Part shown: positions 6,304 through 6,922 of the stretch, one piece after another
Layout of the letters: the number at the start of each line of letters is the position of its first letter
How positions within the stretch are numbered: position 1 is the stretch's first letter
Source: Candidatus Peregrinibacteria bacterium
Lineage (GTDB): Bacteria; Patescibacteriota; Gracilibacteria; UBA1369; LOWO2-01-FULL-3
Assembly: GCA_016214225.1 (NCBI GenBank)
Contig: JACROX010000019.1
Location: 1-6,922, forward strand
Direction of reading: 5' to 3'
DNA: 6,922 nucleotides
Program-made: the position numbers and the translations under genes
Notes under the pieces: model-generated
Seen by the model: the letters and a program-made list of their open reading frames with translations, nothing else
Databases searched by the model: none
Told to the model about the DNA's origin: nothing

Positions 6304-6922
6304 ACTGCTGGACAGATTAATCTAAAATCGCAGAACTTACATAACTTTTCGTTTTGAGTCGGATCAAACCCTGACTTTTTCATCTCCTCGATTTTTGCTT
6401 TAATTTCTTCCGCGAGAGAGTCAATTTGTTCATCGGTTCTTTCCGTCGAAATTTTTTCATTCGCGTCAAGAAAATATAGAGAAAGTTTTGACACCGGAAT
6501 CTTAAACAAATCCCTGCACGCAAGAGCGTAAATAGACAACTGAAGATTTTTCTTCATATTCAAATCAGAAGCGAGCTTATCAAAATGAATCGCCCCTGTC
6601 TTATAATCAATCACTTCGTAAGTCCCGTCCCCAAGTTTGTCTATCCTGTCTATCCGGCCATTTATAAGATACTCCCCGATTCTAACATTAAAAGGTTTCT
6701 CGAGAAATTCAGGGATAGTCCATGGATTACAATTCGAGTCATAATATTTTTTTAGCATTTCAAGTCCTCTTTTTTTCTTTGTATTTTCGTGAACAACACT
6801 GTCATATCCTTCGGAATTCCAGTTTTTAAGGTACATTTCTTCCATGAAAGAAAATGGCAAATCTTTTTTTATTTTAAGCATTTGATAAAACTGCTTAAGC
6901 GTTTCATGCACGCTGCTGCCGA
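6300..6922 (-). CDS. RecB-family PD-(D/E)XK nuclease domain with C-terminal cysteine cluster, 5' part outside the window; probably the end of a UvrD/PcrA- or AddAB-like helicase-nuclease
   Basis: The frame is open through the right edge. Upstream of a GTG at 6909-6911 it reads G-S-S before VHETLKQFY, giving the GxxxH motif that opens this nuclease family, so the GTG is an internal valine codon and the gene continues beyond 6922. Counting that valine as residue 1, the catalytic set is His2, GRIDRID with Asp88/Asp91 (85-91), D102-x-K104 in YEVIDYKTG, and Q124xxxY128. The end has C191xxC194xxxxxC200, which in relatives joins a fourth, more N-terminal cysteine to hold a 4Fe-4S cluster. Such domains cut DNA and usually sit at the C-terminus of UvrD/PcrA-like or AddA/AddB helicases in double-strand-break repair. 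The spacing and the FLDANEKISTERTDEQI segment fit that class better than Cas4, and no cas gene is nearby. The stop shares CTAG with the CARDB gene's stop. Confidence 0.82.
   Translation of the reverse strand, partial: GSSVHETLKQFYQMLKIKKDLPFSFMEEMYLKNWNSEGYDSVVHENTKKKRGLEMLKKYYDSNCNPWTIPEFLEKPFNVRIGEYLINGRIDRIDKLGDGTYEVIDYKTGAIHFDKLASDLNMKKNLQLSIYALACRDLFKIPVSKLSLYFLDANEKISTERTDEQIDSLAEEIKAKIEEMKKSGFDPTQNEKLCKFCDFRLICPAV

Noticed and set aside
1..6922. Recoding of TGA (as in some candidate phyla)
   Set aside because: All six visible stops are TAA or TAG, but no gene needs read-through of an in-frame TGA to keep its family alignment, and six stops are too few to conclude anything.
6300..6922. 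Cas4 or other CRISPR-associated nuclease
   Set aside because: The motifs are shared by both families, but no repeat array or cas gene is present, and the spacing between the GxxxH motif and the catalytic aspartate fits helicase-linked nuclease domains better.

Overview
The window is an AT-rich, gene-dense bacterial segment. It has one leftward block (infB, rmlB, proS, rmlD), a short divergent promoter region, a rightward pair (rmuC and a CARDB-domain protein), and a converging leftward nuclease gene cut by the right edge. A prolyl-tRNA synthetase without the usual editing insertion, gaps of 2-17 bases between genes, no recognisable Shine-Dalgarno sequences, and small GC-rich palindromic repeats inside a coding region all suggest a small-genome lineage, probably Patescibacteria (candidate phyla radiation, Parcubacteria-like). 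This placement is an inference from style, not a proven taxonomy.

Left part (1-4633, all on the minus strand): transcription would run infB -> rmlB -> proS -> rmlD, with gaps of 2, 17 and 2 bases. Two translation genes (initiation factor IF2 and prolyl-tRNA synthetase) alternate with two genes of dTDP-L-rhamnose synthesis (the 4,6-dehydratase RmlB, and the start of the final reductase RmlD, cut by the left edge). infB is split by a frameshift in the middle of its GTPase domain: G1-G3 lie in the upstream frame and G4-G5 in the downstream frame. About seven bases appear to be missing, most likely a sequencing or assembly error or a recent mutation. The last ~25 residues of ProS are encoded by GC-rich palindromes that look like an inserted repeat element.

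Middle (4634-4718): a short divergent intergenic region that must hold promoters for infB and rmuC. An extended -10 element lies so close to the rmuC ATG that the mRNA could be leaderless. proS has a consensus TATAAT at a similar distance.

Right part (4719-6922): RmuC, a membrane-anchored coiled-coil protein with a nuclease-like fold, is followed after 10 bases by a membrane-anchored protein with one CARDB-like domain. The latter meets, stop to stop, a minus-strand RecB-family nuclease domain with a C-terminal cysteine cluster, probably the C-terminus of a UvrD/PcrA- or AddAB-like helicase-nuclease. No RNA gene, CRISPR array, insertion sequence or clear rho-independent terminator is visible. 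I see no convincing wholly new system. The most notable points are the infB frameshift, the palindromes inside proS, the INS-less zinc-ribbon ProS and the leaderless-type promoter spacing.
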